39,583 nucleotides of DNA from Thermoflexales bacterium (GTDB lineage: Bacteria; Chloroflexota; Anaerolineae; J036; Brachytrichaceae), in the NCBI GenBank assembly GCA_025057935.1, contig JANWUW010000102.1, forward strand, positions 1 through 39,583. The letters are read 5' to 3'. Position 1 is the stretch's first letter; every line of letters starts with the position of its first letter. Shown one piece after another: positions 25,827-32,899 of the stretch. Made by a program: the position numbers and the translations under genes. Below the pieces are notes generated by a model, which was given only the letters and a program-made list of their open reading frames with translations, had not been told where the DNA came from and searched no databases.

Positions 25827-26053
25827 CACGACAGCGACGACCGGAAGTAGTAAGCCATCCCTGCAGCGAGTCAGGAGAACGGTGCGAGCCTGGCACGGCG
25901 CCCACGGGGAGCGCGTTAGGCTGAACTCGTCCGCGAGCGTGAACGACACGGGTGCGCCCGTTATCGCGCAGCAACGAGGCTGCCACTGCATGGCGGCAAA
26001 TCAGGGTGGTACCACGGGGCCCACTCGTCCCTGAGCGGATGAGTGGGCTTTTT
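25827..26053 (+). promoter_or_regulatory. T-box riboswitch (tRNA-Leu-sensing) ahead of leuS
   Basis: Stem I spans about 25827-25941, closed by CACG/CGTG, GCG/CGC and GACGA/TCGTC. It contains GGAAGTAGTA near its base, the AG-bulge region CAGCGAGTCAGG and the distal loop GGTGCGAGCC. The 3' side of the specifier loop reads CTGAACTC, giving Leu codons CTG (25921-25923) or CTC (25926-25928); AGCC/GGCT pairing beside it favours CTC. The T-box sequence AGGGTGGTACCACGG is at 26003-26017, and its TGGT would pair with the ACCA end of uncharged tRNA-Leu. A terminator follows at 26019. The family is known from Firmicutes, Actinobacteria and Chloroflexi. Confidence 0.92.
26019..26053 (+). terminator. T-box terminator before leuS
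   Basis: A 12-bp stem with one G-U pair (26019-26030 with 26037-26048), loop CTGAGC, then five T. Its 5' arm abuts the T-box sequence, so antiterminator and terminator exclude each other. This makes it a transcriptional T-box. Confidence 0.92.
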
Positions 26054-26074
26054 GGTTGCAAGGTGAGATCGCCT

Positions 26075-28756
26075 ATGGACCGTTACAACCCACAAGAGAT
26101 CGAACCAAAATGGCAAGCGCGTTGGGAAGCGGATCAGCTCTATCGCACCGCGCCAGCGTGCGACAAGCCCAAATACTACGTGCTTGACTTTTACCCCTAC
26201 CCCTCTGGCGAGGGCATGTCAGTGGGTCATGCGCGCAACTATGTGCCAACCGACGTGATTGCGCGCTACTACCGCATGAAGGGCTACAACGTCCTTCATC
26301 CCATGGGCTTCGACGCTTTCGGCTTGCCCACTGAGAATGCCGCTATTAAGCTCAAGGTGGATCCCCATGAGCTGAACGAGCGCTACTCCGCGAACTACGT
26401 GCGCCAGTTCAAGCTCATGGGCTTGAGCTATGACTGGTCACGTCTGATCAACAGCGCGCATCCGGAGTATTACCGCTGGACGCAGTGGATCTTCTTGCAG
26501 CTCTTCAACGCCTGGTACGACCCGCGCAAGGACAAAGCATGCCCTATCGCCGAGCTGGAAGCCGAGCTTGCCGAGCGCGGCTCTAAGGCGATCTTCGACT
26601 ACATTGACGAGCACCCCGAGCACGTGGGTATTGTCACCAAAGGCACGCCTGTCATCACTGCTGAGCAGTGGCGCGCCATGAGCCGCCGCCAGCAAAACGA
26701 TTACCTCAACAACTTCCGCCTCGCCTTTCAGGCTGAGAGCGTAGTGAACTGGGACCCTGTGGATAAGGTGGTGGTCGCCGACGAAGAAGTGATCGATGGG
26801 CGTGCATGGCGCAGCGGCGCGTTGGTGATCAAGCGCACGCTCAAGCAGTGGTTCTTCCGCATCACTGCCTACGCAGAGCGGTTGATCAACGACCTCGACA
26901 CCGTGGACTGGCCGGAGCGCATTGTCACCATGCAGCGCAACTGGATCGGCAAGTCTGAAGGCGCTGAGGTGATCTTCCGCGTCGCTGGCAGCGGTCAGCC
27001 GATCCCCATCTTCACCACGCGCCCAGATACCTTGTGGGGTGCAACATTCATGGTGCTCTCGCCTGAGCACCCGCTCGTGCCCGAAATCACCACGCCAGAG
27101 CAACGCGACGCAGTCGAGCGCTACATCGCCTTCGCCAAAGGAGAAACCGAGGAACAGCGCACTGCCGAGAACAAGGAGAAAACTGGCGTCTTCACAGGCG
27201 CCTATGCCATTAACCCCGTCAACGGGGAGCACATCCCGATCTGGATCGCCGACTACGTGCTGATGAGCTATGGCACAGGCGCGATCATGGCGGTGCCAGC
27301 ACACGACCAGCGCGACTTCGAGTTCGCGCGCAAGTTTGGCTTGCCGATCCGCGTCGTCATTCAGCCGCCTGACCGCGTCCTCGACCCTGCGACCATGGAG
27401 CGCGCCTACGAGGACAAGCTTGGCACGATGGTGAACAGCGGACCGCTGACGGGGCAAACCAGCGGCGAGGATGGCAAAGCCGCCATCCGCGCGGCGATCG
27501 AGTATTGCCGACAGCAAGGCATTGGCAAGCGCCGCGTGAACTACAAGATTCGCCCCTGGCTAATCAGCCGCCAACGCTACTGGGGCACCCCCATCCCCAT
27601 CGTGCACACCGAGGACGGACCAGTACCCCTCCGCGAGGATGAGCTGCCGCTGCTGCTGCCGCGCGTGCAATCCTACGAGCCAGGACCAAACGGCGAATCA
27701 CCACTGGAGAGCATCCCCGAGTTCGTCAACGCGCCCAACGGGCGACGCGAGACCGACACGATGGCGACGTGGGCATGCTCGTCGTGGTATTACATCCGCT
27801 TTGCTGACCCTCACAATGACAAAGCCATCGGCGACCCCAGGGAGATCGATTACTGGCTGCCCGTAGACCTCTACGTGGGCGGTGCAGAACACGCCGTGCT
27901 CCACTTGCTGTATTCGCGGATGTGGACCAAGGTGCTCTACGACCTCGGCGTGGTCAAGTTCAATGAGCCGTTTAAAGCACTGCGCAACCAAGGTTTGATC
28001 CTCGCACCAGAGAAGAAGGTTGACCCCCGCACTGGGCGCGAGTACTACGAAAAGATGAGCAAGTCAAAAGGCAATGTGATCACGCCCGACGAGGTGATCG
28101 CCGAGCACGGCGCTGACGCGTTGCGCGGCTACGAATTGTTCATCAGCGACTTTGAGCAAACCGTGCCGTGGAACACGCAGGGCGTGCCTGGTGTGCGCCG
28201 CTGGCTGGATCGCATCTGGCGCATCGTGCTTTATCCCGAAGTAGACAAAGGCGCGCCCACGCACATGACGGCGCGCGAGTTGCGCCGCATAGCCCACCAA
28301 ACCATTTTGCGCTACGAGCGCGACCTCCATGCCTTCTCGTTCAACACCATTGTCGCCGCAATGATGGAGTTCACCAACGCGCTTTACAAAGCGCGCGACG
28401 CCGGCTTGCACGGCACACCAGAGTGGGACGAGGCTGTGGACATCTTGCTGCGCTTGCTCGCGCCGATCGCGCCGCACATCGCAGAGGAGTTGTGGCATCG
28501 TTTGGGCAAGCCTTACAGCATCACCATGCAGCCCTGGCCTCAAGCCGACCTCGAAGCCGCCAAAGAAGAGGAGATCACCATCGTCGTGCAAGTGAACGGC
28601 AAGGTGCGCGACCGTCTTGTGGTGCCCGCCGACGCCGATGAGGAAACCATCAAGGCGCGCGCGCTCGAGTCGCCCTCCGTGAAGAAGTTCCTCAACGGCG
28701 GGCAGCCGAAGCAAGTGCACTACGTGAAAGGGCGGTTGATTAACTTCGTGGTCTGA
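26075..28756 (+). CDS. leuS: Leucyl-tRNA synthetase, variant with insert and no zinc-1 cysteines
   Basis: Class I synthetase of 893 residues that charges tRNA-Leu. The HIGH-type site reads SVGH (residues 49-52), so its first His is Ser. Next come GFDAFGLPTENAAIK, the CP1 editing domain (TTRPDTLWGATFM, AVPAHDQRDFEFA) and the KMSKS loop EKMSKSKGNVITPDE. After FNAWYDPRKDKA an insert of about 60 residues contains TPVITAEQWRAMSRRQQ; I recall a similar insert from Bacteroidota enzymes. The four zinc-1 Cys are replaced (WDPVD and RAWRSG in place of two CxxC pairs). GGTGA lies 8 nt before ATG 26075, which follows the T-box terminator. The frame is open further upstream, but only through the T-box. 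Confidence 0.96.
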   Translation: MDRYNPQEIEPKWQARWEADQLYRTAPACDKPKYYVLDFYPYPSGEGMSVGHARNYVPTDVIARYYRMKGYNVLHPMGFDAFGLPTENAAIKLKVDPHELNERYSANYVRQFKLMGLSYDWSRLINSAHPEYYRWTQWIFLQLFNAWYDPRKDKACPIAELEAELAERGSKAIFDYIDEHPEHVGIVTKGTPVITAEQWRAMSRRQQNDYLNNFRLAFQAESVVNWDPVDKVVVADEEVIDGRAWRSGALVIKRTLKQWFFRITAYAERLINDLDTVDWPERIVTMQRNWIGKSEGAEVIFRVAGSGQPIPIFTTRPDTLWGATFMVLSPEHPLVPEITTPEQRDAVERYIAFAKGETEEQRTAENKEKTGVFTGAYAINPVNGEHIPIWIADYVLMSYGTGAIMAVPAHDQRDFEFARKFGLPIRVVIQPPDRVLDPATMERAYEDKLGTMVNSGPLTGQTSGEDGKAAIRAAIEYCRQQGIGKRRVNYKIRPWLISRQRYWGTPIPIVHTEDGPVPLREDELPLLLPRVQSYEPGPNGESPLESIPEFVNAPNGRRETDTMATWACSSWYYIRFADPHNDKAIGDPREIDYWLPVDLYVGGAEHAVLHLLYSRMWTKVLYDLGVVKFNEPFKALRNQGLILAPEKKVDPRTGREYYEKMSKSKGNVITPDEVIAEHGADALRGYELFISDFEQTVPWNTQGVPGVRRWLDRIWRIVLYPEVDKGAPTHMTARELRRIAHQTILRYERDLHAFSFNTIVAAMMEFTNALYKARDAGLHGTPEWDEAVDILLRLLAPIAPHIAEELWHRLGKPYSITMQPWPQADLEAAKEEEITIVVQVNGKVRDRLVVPADADEETIKARALESPSVKKFLNGGQPKQVHYVKGRLINFVV

Positions 28757-28759
28757 AGC

Positions 28760-28801
28760 GCAAGCGTAGGAGCGGGATCGCCCTTCTGCTCCTACGCTTG
28801 C
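28760..28801. terminator. Hairpin shared by convergent leuS and sdhB-like gene
   Basis: A perfect 14-bp inverted repeat (28760-28773 with 28788-28801) with a 14-nt loop. It starts 4 nt after the leuS stop and covers the last three codons of the opposing gene. No T run on either strand; probably a two-way stop or RNA-end stabiliser. Confidence 0.65.
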
Positions 28802-29475
28802 TGAAGCAGCCGCGCGCGCAAGCGGATGATGCTGCCGGCAGGGTCAACACCCATTGGGCACACTGCAGTGCACTGATACGACGAGCGACACCCCCATACG
28901 CCATCTTGCGTATCCACTAGGGCGCGCACGCGGTCGCGATCAGCCCCACGCGGTTCTTCCAACAGCCGTTCGGCTGCAGCCAGCGCTGCCGGCCCAAGGA
29001 ACCTGCCGTTCCGCATTGCAGGGCAGGCAGAGACGCACAATCCGCATTCGATGCAGTTCTCAAAGCGCAAGAGGGGCATCGGCACGCCCTCCGGGCGCGT
29101 CTCATCTTCGCGGATGAGCGGCATACCAATCGCCTGCATGCGCTCATAAAACGGCGAGAAATCCACCACGAGGTCGGCAATCTGTGGGAAGTGATCGAGC
29201 GGTTCAAGAGTGATTGGGCGGCTGAGGTCGTACTCGCTCAACGGCGTGATGCACGGCAAGCACTCGCGCCCGTTGATGCGCAAGCCACACGAACCGCACG
29301 AGGCGTGATGGCAGGCGTGGCGCCATACTAGGCGCGAATCAGGCTGGGCAAACACGCGCTCGATAGCATCAATCACATAGCTCCCCTCAGGCACAGAGAC
29401 GGTGTGCAGCGTGTAGTTGCCCGCGGTGCGGCGAATGCGCAGCGTAACGGTGATCATCGGGTCACTCTGAGACAT
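28792..29475 (-). CDS. sdhB: Succinate dehydrogenase/fumarate reductase iron-sulfur subunit
   Basis: Electron-transfer subunit of 227 residues that links the flavoprotein to quinone at the membrane. The 2Fe-2S site is CHHASCGSCGLRINGRECLPC. The 4Fe-4S site is CIECGLCVSACP, and the 3Fe-4S/4Fe-4S region is CRSSYQCTAVCPMGVDP. Length is normal. No sdhA or membrane-anchor genes adjoin it, which is unusual, so it may serve a complex encoded elsewhere. ATG 29475 has a TACAAT hexamer 9 nt upstream and no Shine-Dalgarno sequence; the frame extends further upstream to 29613 but that part overlaps the DegV gene. ATG 29457 is a possible shorter start. Confidence 0.9.
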   Translation of the reverse strand: MSQSDPMITVTLRIRRTAGNYTLHTVSVPEGSYVIDAIERVFAQPDSRLVWRHACHHASCGSCGLRINGRECLPCITPLSEYDLSRPITLEPLDHFPQIADLVVDFSPFYERMQAIGMPLIREDETRPEGVPMPLLRFENCIECGLCVSACPAMRNGRFLGPAALAAAERLLEEPRGADRDRVRALVDTQDGVWGCRSSYQCTAVCPMGVDPAGSIIRLRARLLQQA

Positions 29476-29484
29476 ACGTTGGCG

Positions 29485-29490
29485 ATTGTA
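29485..29490 (-). promoter_or_regulatory. -10-like TACAAT before the sdhB-like gene
   Basis: TACAAT ends 9 nt before the ATG at 29475 on the minus strand, in the 43-nt gap after the DegV gene. Suggests an independent, nearly leaderless transcript. Confidence 0.4.
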
Positions 29491-29518
29491 GGCAACGCCG
29501 CGAAGCAACTCGTCGAGC

Positions 29519-30361
29519 TCAGGCTTCGTCCAGCAACAGCGCTGCGCCCAAACCGCGCGGACCAAGGTGTGCGCCAATGGTCGGCGTGACAAGCTGCACC
29601 CACTGCATCTCAATTGGCACTTGCGCCTGCCACTGCGCTTGGAGCATCGCTAAGTCCTCATCCGACCGCGGACCTGTGTAGAGCACTGCTAGGCGCGCAA
29701 CGCGCAGATGCTGCTTCACCAGCGCGACCAACCGCTCCACGCCGCGCGACTTGAGGCGCACACGCTCGAGCAGATGCACTTCTCCGTCTTTCACGGCGAT
29801 GAGCGGCTTGATCTGGAGCATCTCGCCCAACCCTGCTGTGAGCGCGCCGACGCGCCCGCTCTTGTGCAAATACTTCAGCGTATCGAGCAGCGCATACACG
29901 CGCGTATGACTGCGAAGCACAGTGAGGCGTGTCAAAATCTCAGCCGCGCTAGCCCCCCGAGCTGCCATTTCCGCCGCCTCAACCACCAGCCAACCTGTGC
30001 CCATCGAGATGGATTGCGAATCGAAGACGTGCACATGCACCGCATCGCCTACCATCTCGGCAGCAAGGCGCGCGCTGTTGTACATGCCACTCAAGCGCTG
30101 CGAGAGGTGAATCGAGATCACCTCCGGCGCGCCTGCTTTGCGATATAGCTCCGCGAACGTCTCCGGCGAGGCGGCTGCGGTCTTTGGGAATGTGCGGAAC
30201 GACGGGAGATCGATGTAAAACTGCTCGCGGCTGAAACGCACATCGTCAAGGAAAGTTTGCCCGTCCACTTCGATGATCGCCGGCGCGATGCCGATGCCGT
30301 ATCGCTGCACGACCTCGAGCGGGACATCACAGGTGGAATCCGAGACAATAGCGCAGCGCAT
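29519..30361 (-). CDS. DegV family fatty-acid-binding protein
   Basis: Protein of 280 residues in the DegV/FakB family. These proteins hold one fatty acid molecule and, in Firmicutes, present it to the kinase FakA. The family start CAIVSDSTCDVP is at the N-terminus. TAAASPETF (the TSQPS-like fatty-acid loop region), ISIHLSQRLSGMYNSA and VFDSQSISMGTGW follow, then GALTAGLGEMLQIKPLIAVKDGEV. No FakA-like DhaK kinase is near, so its partner is unknown. The start ATG 30361 gives the normal N-terminus; TTG 30367 is in frame two codons earlier. No clear Shine-Dalgarno sequence is seen. Confidence 0.92.
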   Translation of the reverse strand: MRCAIVSDSTCDVPLEVVQRYGIGIAPAIIEVDGQTFLDDVRFSREQFYIDLPSFRTFPKTAAASPETFAELYRKAGAPEVISIHLSQRLSGMYNSARLAAEMVGDAVHVHVFDSQSISMGTGWLVVEAAEMAARGASAAEILTRLTVLRSHTRVYALLDTLKYLHKSGRVGALTAGLGEMLQIKPLIAVKDGEVHLLERVRLKSRGVERLVALVKQHLRVARLAVLYTGPRSDEDLAMLQAQWQAQVPIEMQWVQLVTPTIGAHLGPRGLGAALLLDEA

Positions 30362-30414
30362 GATCAACAGTACTGCCCAGCAGCATAACGCAACGCGTCC
30401 ACTTTGCGCGCTGA

Positions 30415-31434
30415 TCAGCTCAGGGCGCGCGCATTTTCAACGAGCCAGCGTTGTCGGTGCTGCTTTTCGGCGGCGCTCGCGCGCAGGACCGCCAGCGGGC
30501 TGTACCCTTCCACGGCAAACGAAGCCGAGACCGCGCCGCAGATCGCCGCCTGAAGTACATCATCGTCACGGGCAAGCGCAGCGGCAAAGCCGCCGCAGAA
30601 AGCATCGCCTGCGCCGGTCACATCCACAACAGTGGTCGGCACGGCGGGCAATTGCCACGCACGTTTGTGCCGATGGTCGTACGCAACCGCGCCCGCGCTG
30701 CCCAGCTTGATCACCACTAGGCGCGGTCCACGCTCAGCGAACCAGCGCGCACAGCGCAGCACGTCCCCGGGTGGATTCGCTCCGAAGAACGTCTGCACCT
30801 CCTGCCAACTTGGCAAGAAGGCGTCTGCCTCAGCAAGCACCTCTTCCACAAAGCTGCGCAGCGCTGGGCGCATGGCGCGCTCGCCGGGGTCAACGCTGAT
30901 CAGCGCGATGCCTGCGGCGCGCGCGGCTTTGGGCAGGTGTTGCTGCGTGCGAATGCTGATCGGCGCGATGTGCAGCACGTGTGGCACCAGCTCTGCAACG
31001 GCGAGGTAGTGCTCGAGATCTTCTGGGCGCACCGCAAGCGGCTCGTAGTGGTGCGGGTCATCTTGCCCCGGCGTGGAGTGCACGTAGCCCTGCAGCGCTT
31101 CGGGGAGCGGCAAACCCCAGCGCGCGAAGTGCGCATCCGGGTTAGTGTCGTCGCGCGTGTTATCGTCGAGATAGGCGTAGAACGTGCGGTGGTCGCAGGC
31201 GTAGGGAAGCCGACGCACGCCGCGCACATCGAACCCCCGCGCAGCGAGTGTCGCCAGCCACGCAGCGGGATAGTTGGCGCCAGCGCGCGCAAGCACGCCG
31301 ACCGACTCTGACCACAAACGCGCCCCGCATGCCGCGTAGAGGGCGTTGCCGCCCATCTCGCCGAGGTGCGGCTCGCCGCGCGCGGTGATCAGGTAATCCA
31401 CGCGCAAGCCGCCGCAGCACAGCACCTCAGCCAC
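30415..31434 (-). CDS. PfkB family carbohydrate/nucleoside kinase
   Basis: Ribokinase-like kinase of 339 residues. The N-terminal sugar-binding region has GEMGGNALYAACGARLW (the GGNA motif), and the C-terminal ATP/catalytic motif is DVTGAGDAFCGGFAAAL with the catalytic Asp in GAGD. VIKLGSAGAVAY is the preceding family strand. The sugar, nucleoside or other acceptor is not evident. It starts with GTG 15 nt after the stop of the BtpA-family gene on the same strand, so the two are very likely one transcript and may act on related compounds. Confidence 0.88.
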   Translation of the reverse strand: MAEVLCCGGLRVDYLITARGEPHLGEMGGNALYAACGARLWSESVGVLARAGANYPAAWLATLAARGFDVRGVRRLPYACDHRTFYAYLDDNTRDDTNPDAHFARWGLPLPEALQGYVHSTPGQDDPHHYEPLAVRPEDLEHYLAVAELVPHVLHIAPISIRTQQHLPKAARAAGIALISVDPGERAMRPALRSFVEEVLAEADAFLPSWQEVQTFFGANPPGDVLRCARWFAERGPRLVVIKLGSAGAVAYDHRHKRAWQLPAVPTTVVDVTGAGDAFCGGFAAALARDDDVLQAAICGAVSASFAVEGYSPLAVLRASAAEKQHRQRWLVENARALS

Positions 31435-31449
31435 GGCGCGCAGGCTGAA

Positions 31450-32250
31450 TCAACCGGCGAGGGCAACGATCTCGCGCACGCGCTCCACGTCCCACTCCAC
31501 CGGCACACCATTGCGTGGCGGCAAGCCGCGGCGCACAAACGCCGCGTGCACGATGAAGTGATCGGCGCGGTTCGCAAAGTACTTCATCGCCTGCACAGAG
31601 ACACCACCGCCGAGGATGAGCGGCACAGGCAACTTAAGCGGGCGCACTTCGTCGAACATGCGGATCGACTGCTCGGGGGTCCGGCCGGTGAGGATGATGG
31701 CGTCGGCGCGCCCGAACTCCACCGCTTGGCGACACATCTCCGGCAGCGGGATGTCGCCGAGCGGCGCGCCAAGGCGATCGTACACGTCTGCCAGAATCTT
31801 GATGTGCTCAGCGTTGAGGTGGTGCCGCGTGCGAATCGCATCGTAGGCGCAGCCCTGCACGATGCCCTCCGCTTTCACCATGGCGCCGACGTACACCTTG
31901 ATGCGCACAAACTGCGCGTCAATGGCGTGCGCGATCTCCAGAGGCGCCTTGCCGTCGTTCTGCATCAAGCAAACGCCCAGCGCCACATCTGGAAAGGCGC
32001 GGCGCAGCTCTCGCCCCACGGCGATCATGTGCGAGATGGTGTGCTCATTGACGTGCGGCGCTACGGGGGTGTCGTTCACGTCCTGGAAGTAGAACGCGCG
32101 CACGCCACCGTCGTAGGCAATCTGCGCGTGAATCAGGGCGTGCTCGATGATCTTGCTCAGTGGCTGTGCGTCAGGGCGGAACGACTCGCGCGATGGGAGG
32201 AGGTGAATAGCGGCAATCACGCGCGGCAGCTTGACGGCTTCCGTTGTCAT
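31450..32250 (-). CDS. BtpA/SgcQ family TIM-barrel protein
   Basis: Protein of 266 residues related to cyanobacterial BtpA, which is needed for stable photosystem I, and to E. coli SgcQ of a sugar gene cluster. Family landmarks are VIAAIHLLPSRES, the segment GGVRAFYFQDVNDTP, VALGVCLMQNDGKAPLEIA and ILTGRTPEQ, with a terminal glycine-rich phosphate-type loop ILGGGVSVQAMKYF. The fold is a predicted TIM barrel and no enzyme activity is established for the family. GAGG lies 7 nt before ATG 32250. It is followed closely by the PfkB kinase gene, which favours a sugar- or nucleoside-related job over photosystem assembly. Confidence 0.85.
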   Translation of the reverse strand: MTTEAVKLPRVIAAIHLLPSRESFRPDAQPLSKIIEHALIHAQIAYDGGVRAFYFQDVNDTPVAPHVNEHTISHMIAVGRELRRAFPDVALGVCLMQNDGKAPLEIAHAIDAQFVRIKVYVGAMVKAEGIVQGCAYDAIRTRHHLNAEHIKILADVYDRLGAPLGDIPLPEMCRQAVEFGRADAIILTGRTPEQSIRMFDEVRPLKLPVPLILGGGVSVQAMKYFANRADHFIVHAAFVRRGLPPRNGVPVEWDVERVREIVALAG

Positions 32251-32361
32251 GTGCGATCCTCTTCTCGGGTGATGCAGGATTGCATGCAGATTGTAGCTTG
32301 TGGCATGAAGCTTTGCGCCTGTTGGCTGCTCTGCCACGCCCTGCCCTCCCGCCGCCCTCGC

Positions 32362-32367
32362 TATACT
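32362..32367 (+). promoter_or_regulatory. -10-like TATACT before the biotin carrier gene
   Basis: TATACT ends 12 nt before ATG 32380. No Shine-Dalgarno sequence at that start. In the same 129-nt divergent gap, TACAAT on the minus strand (32290-32295) may serve the BtpA-family gene. Confidence 0.45.
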
Positions 32368-32379
32368 TCTCCCCTGCCC

Positions 32380-32880
32380 ATGAAGTATCTCACCACCGTC
32401 GGCGACCGAACTTTCGTCATTGACATCAACCGCGACGACACAGCTGTGCTCGATGGTGTATTGCGACACGTGGACCTGCGCGCCATTGACGACGGCGGCT
32501 CCTACTCGCTGCTGCTCGACAACCGATCGTATGACGTGCTCGTGGAGCGCGCAGGGGAAAGCGAGTATCGCGTGCTGATCAACGGCGTGCTCTACACCGT
32601 GCAGGTCGTAGACGAACGCGCAAAGCGGCTCGCCGAGGCAGCGGGAGCATTCTCGCCCACGAGCGGAGAGTTCGTGCTGAAATCGCCCATGCCCGGCTTA
32701 GTGGTCGCCGTGCCTGTGAGCGAAGGTCAGCGGGTGAACAAGGGTCAAGTGCTGGTGATCCTCGAGTCCATGAAGATGCAAAACGAGCTCAAGTCGCCCC
32801 GCGAAGGCATCGTCAGCGCTGTGAAAGTGCAAGCCGGGCAAAGCGTTGAGCAAAATCAGGTGATGGTCATCGTGTCTTGA
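32380..32880 (+). CDS. Biotin carboxyl carrier protein / biotin-lipoyl domain protein
   Basis: Protein of 166 residues whose C-terminal 70 residues form a biotinyl domain. The biotin-accepting Lys132 is in ESMKMQNEL (residues 129-137), and the domain opens with KSPMPGLVVAVPVSEGQ. The N-terminal part is beta-rich and resembles the segment before the biotin domain in acyl-CoA carboxylase alpha chains (for example YRVLINGVLYTVQV). It probably carries CO2 for an acetyl-, propionyl- or oxaloacetate-type carboxylase whose other subunits are not here. The reading frame runs far upstream, but the protein-like part starts at this ATG, just after TATACT. recJ follows after 19 nt. Confidence 0.88.
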   Translation: MKYLTTVGDRTFVIDINRDDTAVLDGVLRHVDLRAIDDGGSYSLLLDNRSYDVLVERAGESEYRVLINGVLYTVQVVDERAKRLAEAAGAFSPTSGEFVLKSPMPGLVVAVPVSEGQRVNKGQVLVILESMKMQNELKSPREGIVSAVKVQAGQSVEQNQVMVIVS

Positions 32881-32899
32881 GGCATTTCCTCCCGTAGCA

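Noticed and set aside
31366-32379. Long upstream extension of the biotin carrier reading frame
   Set aside because: It runs antisense through the BtpA-family gene and has no protein-like features; the domain begins at ATG 32380 after a -10-like hexamer.
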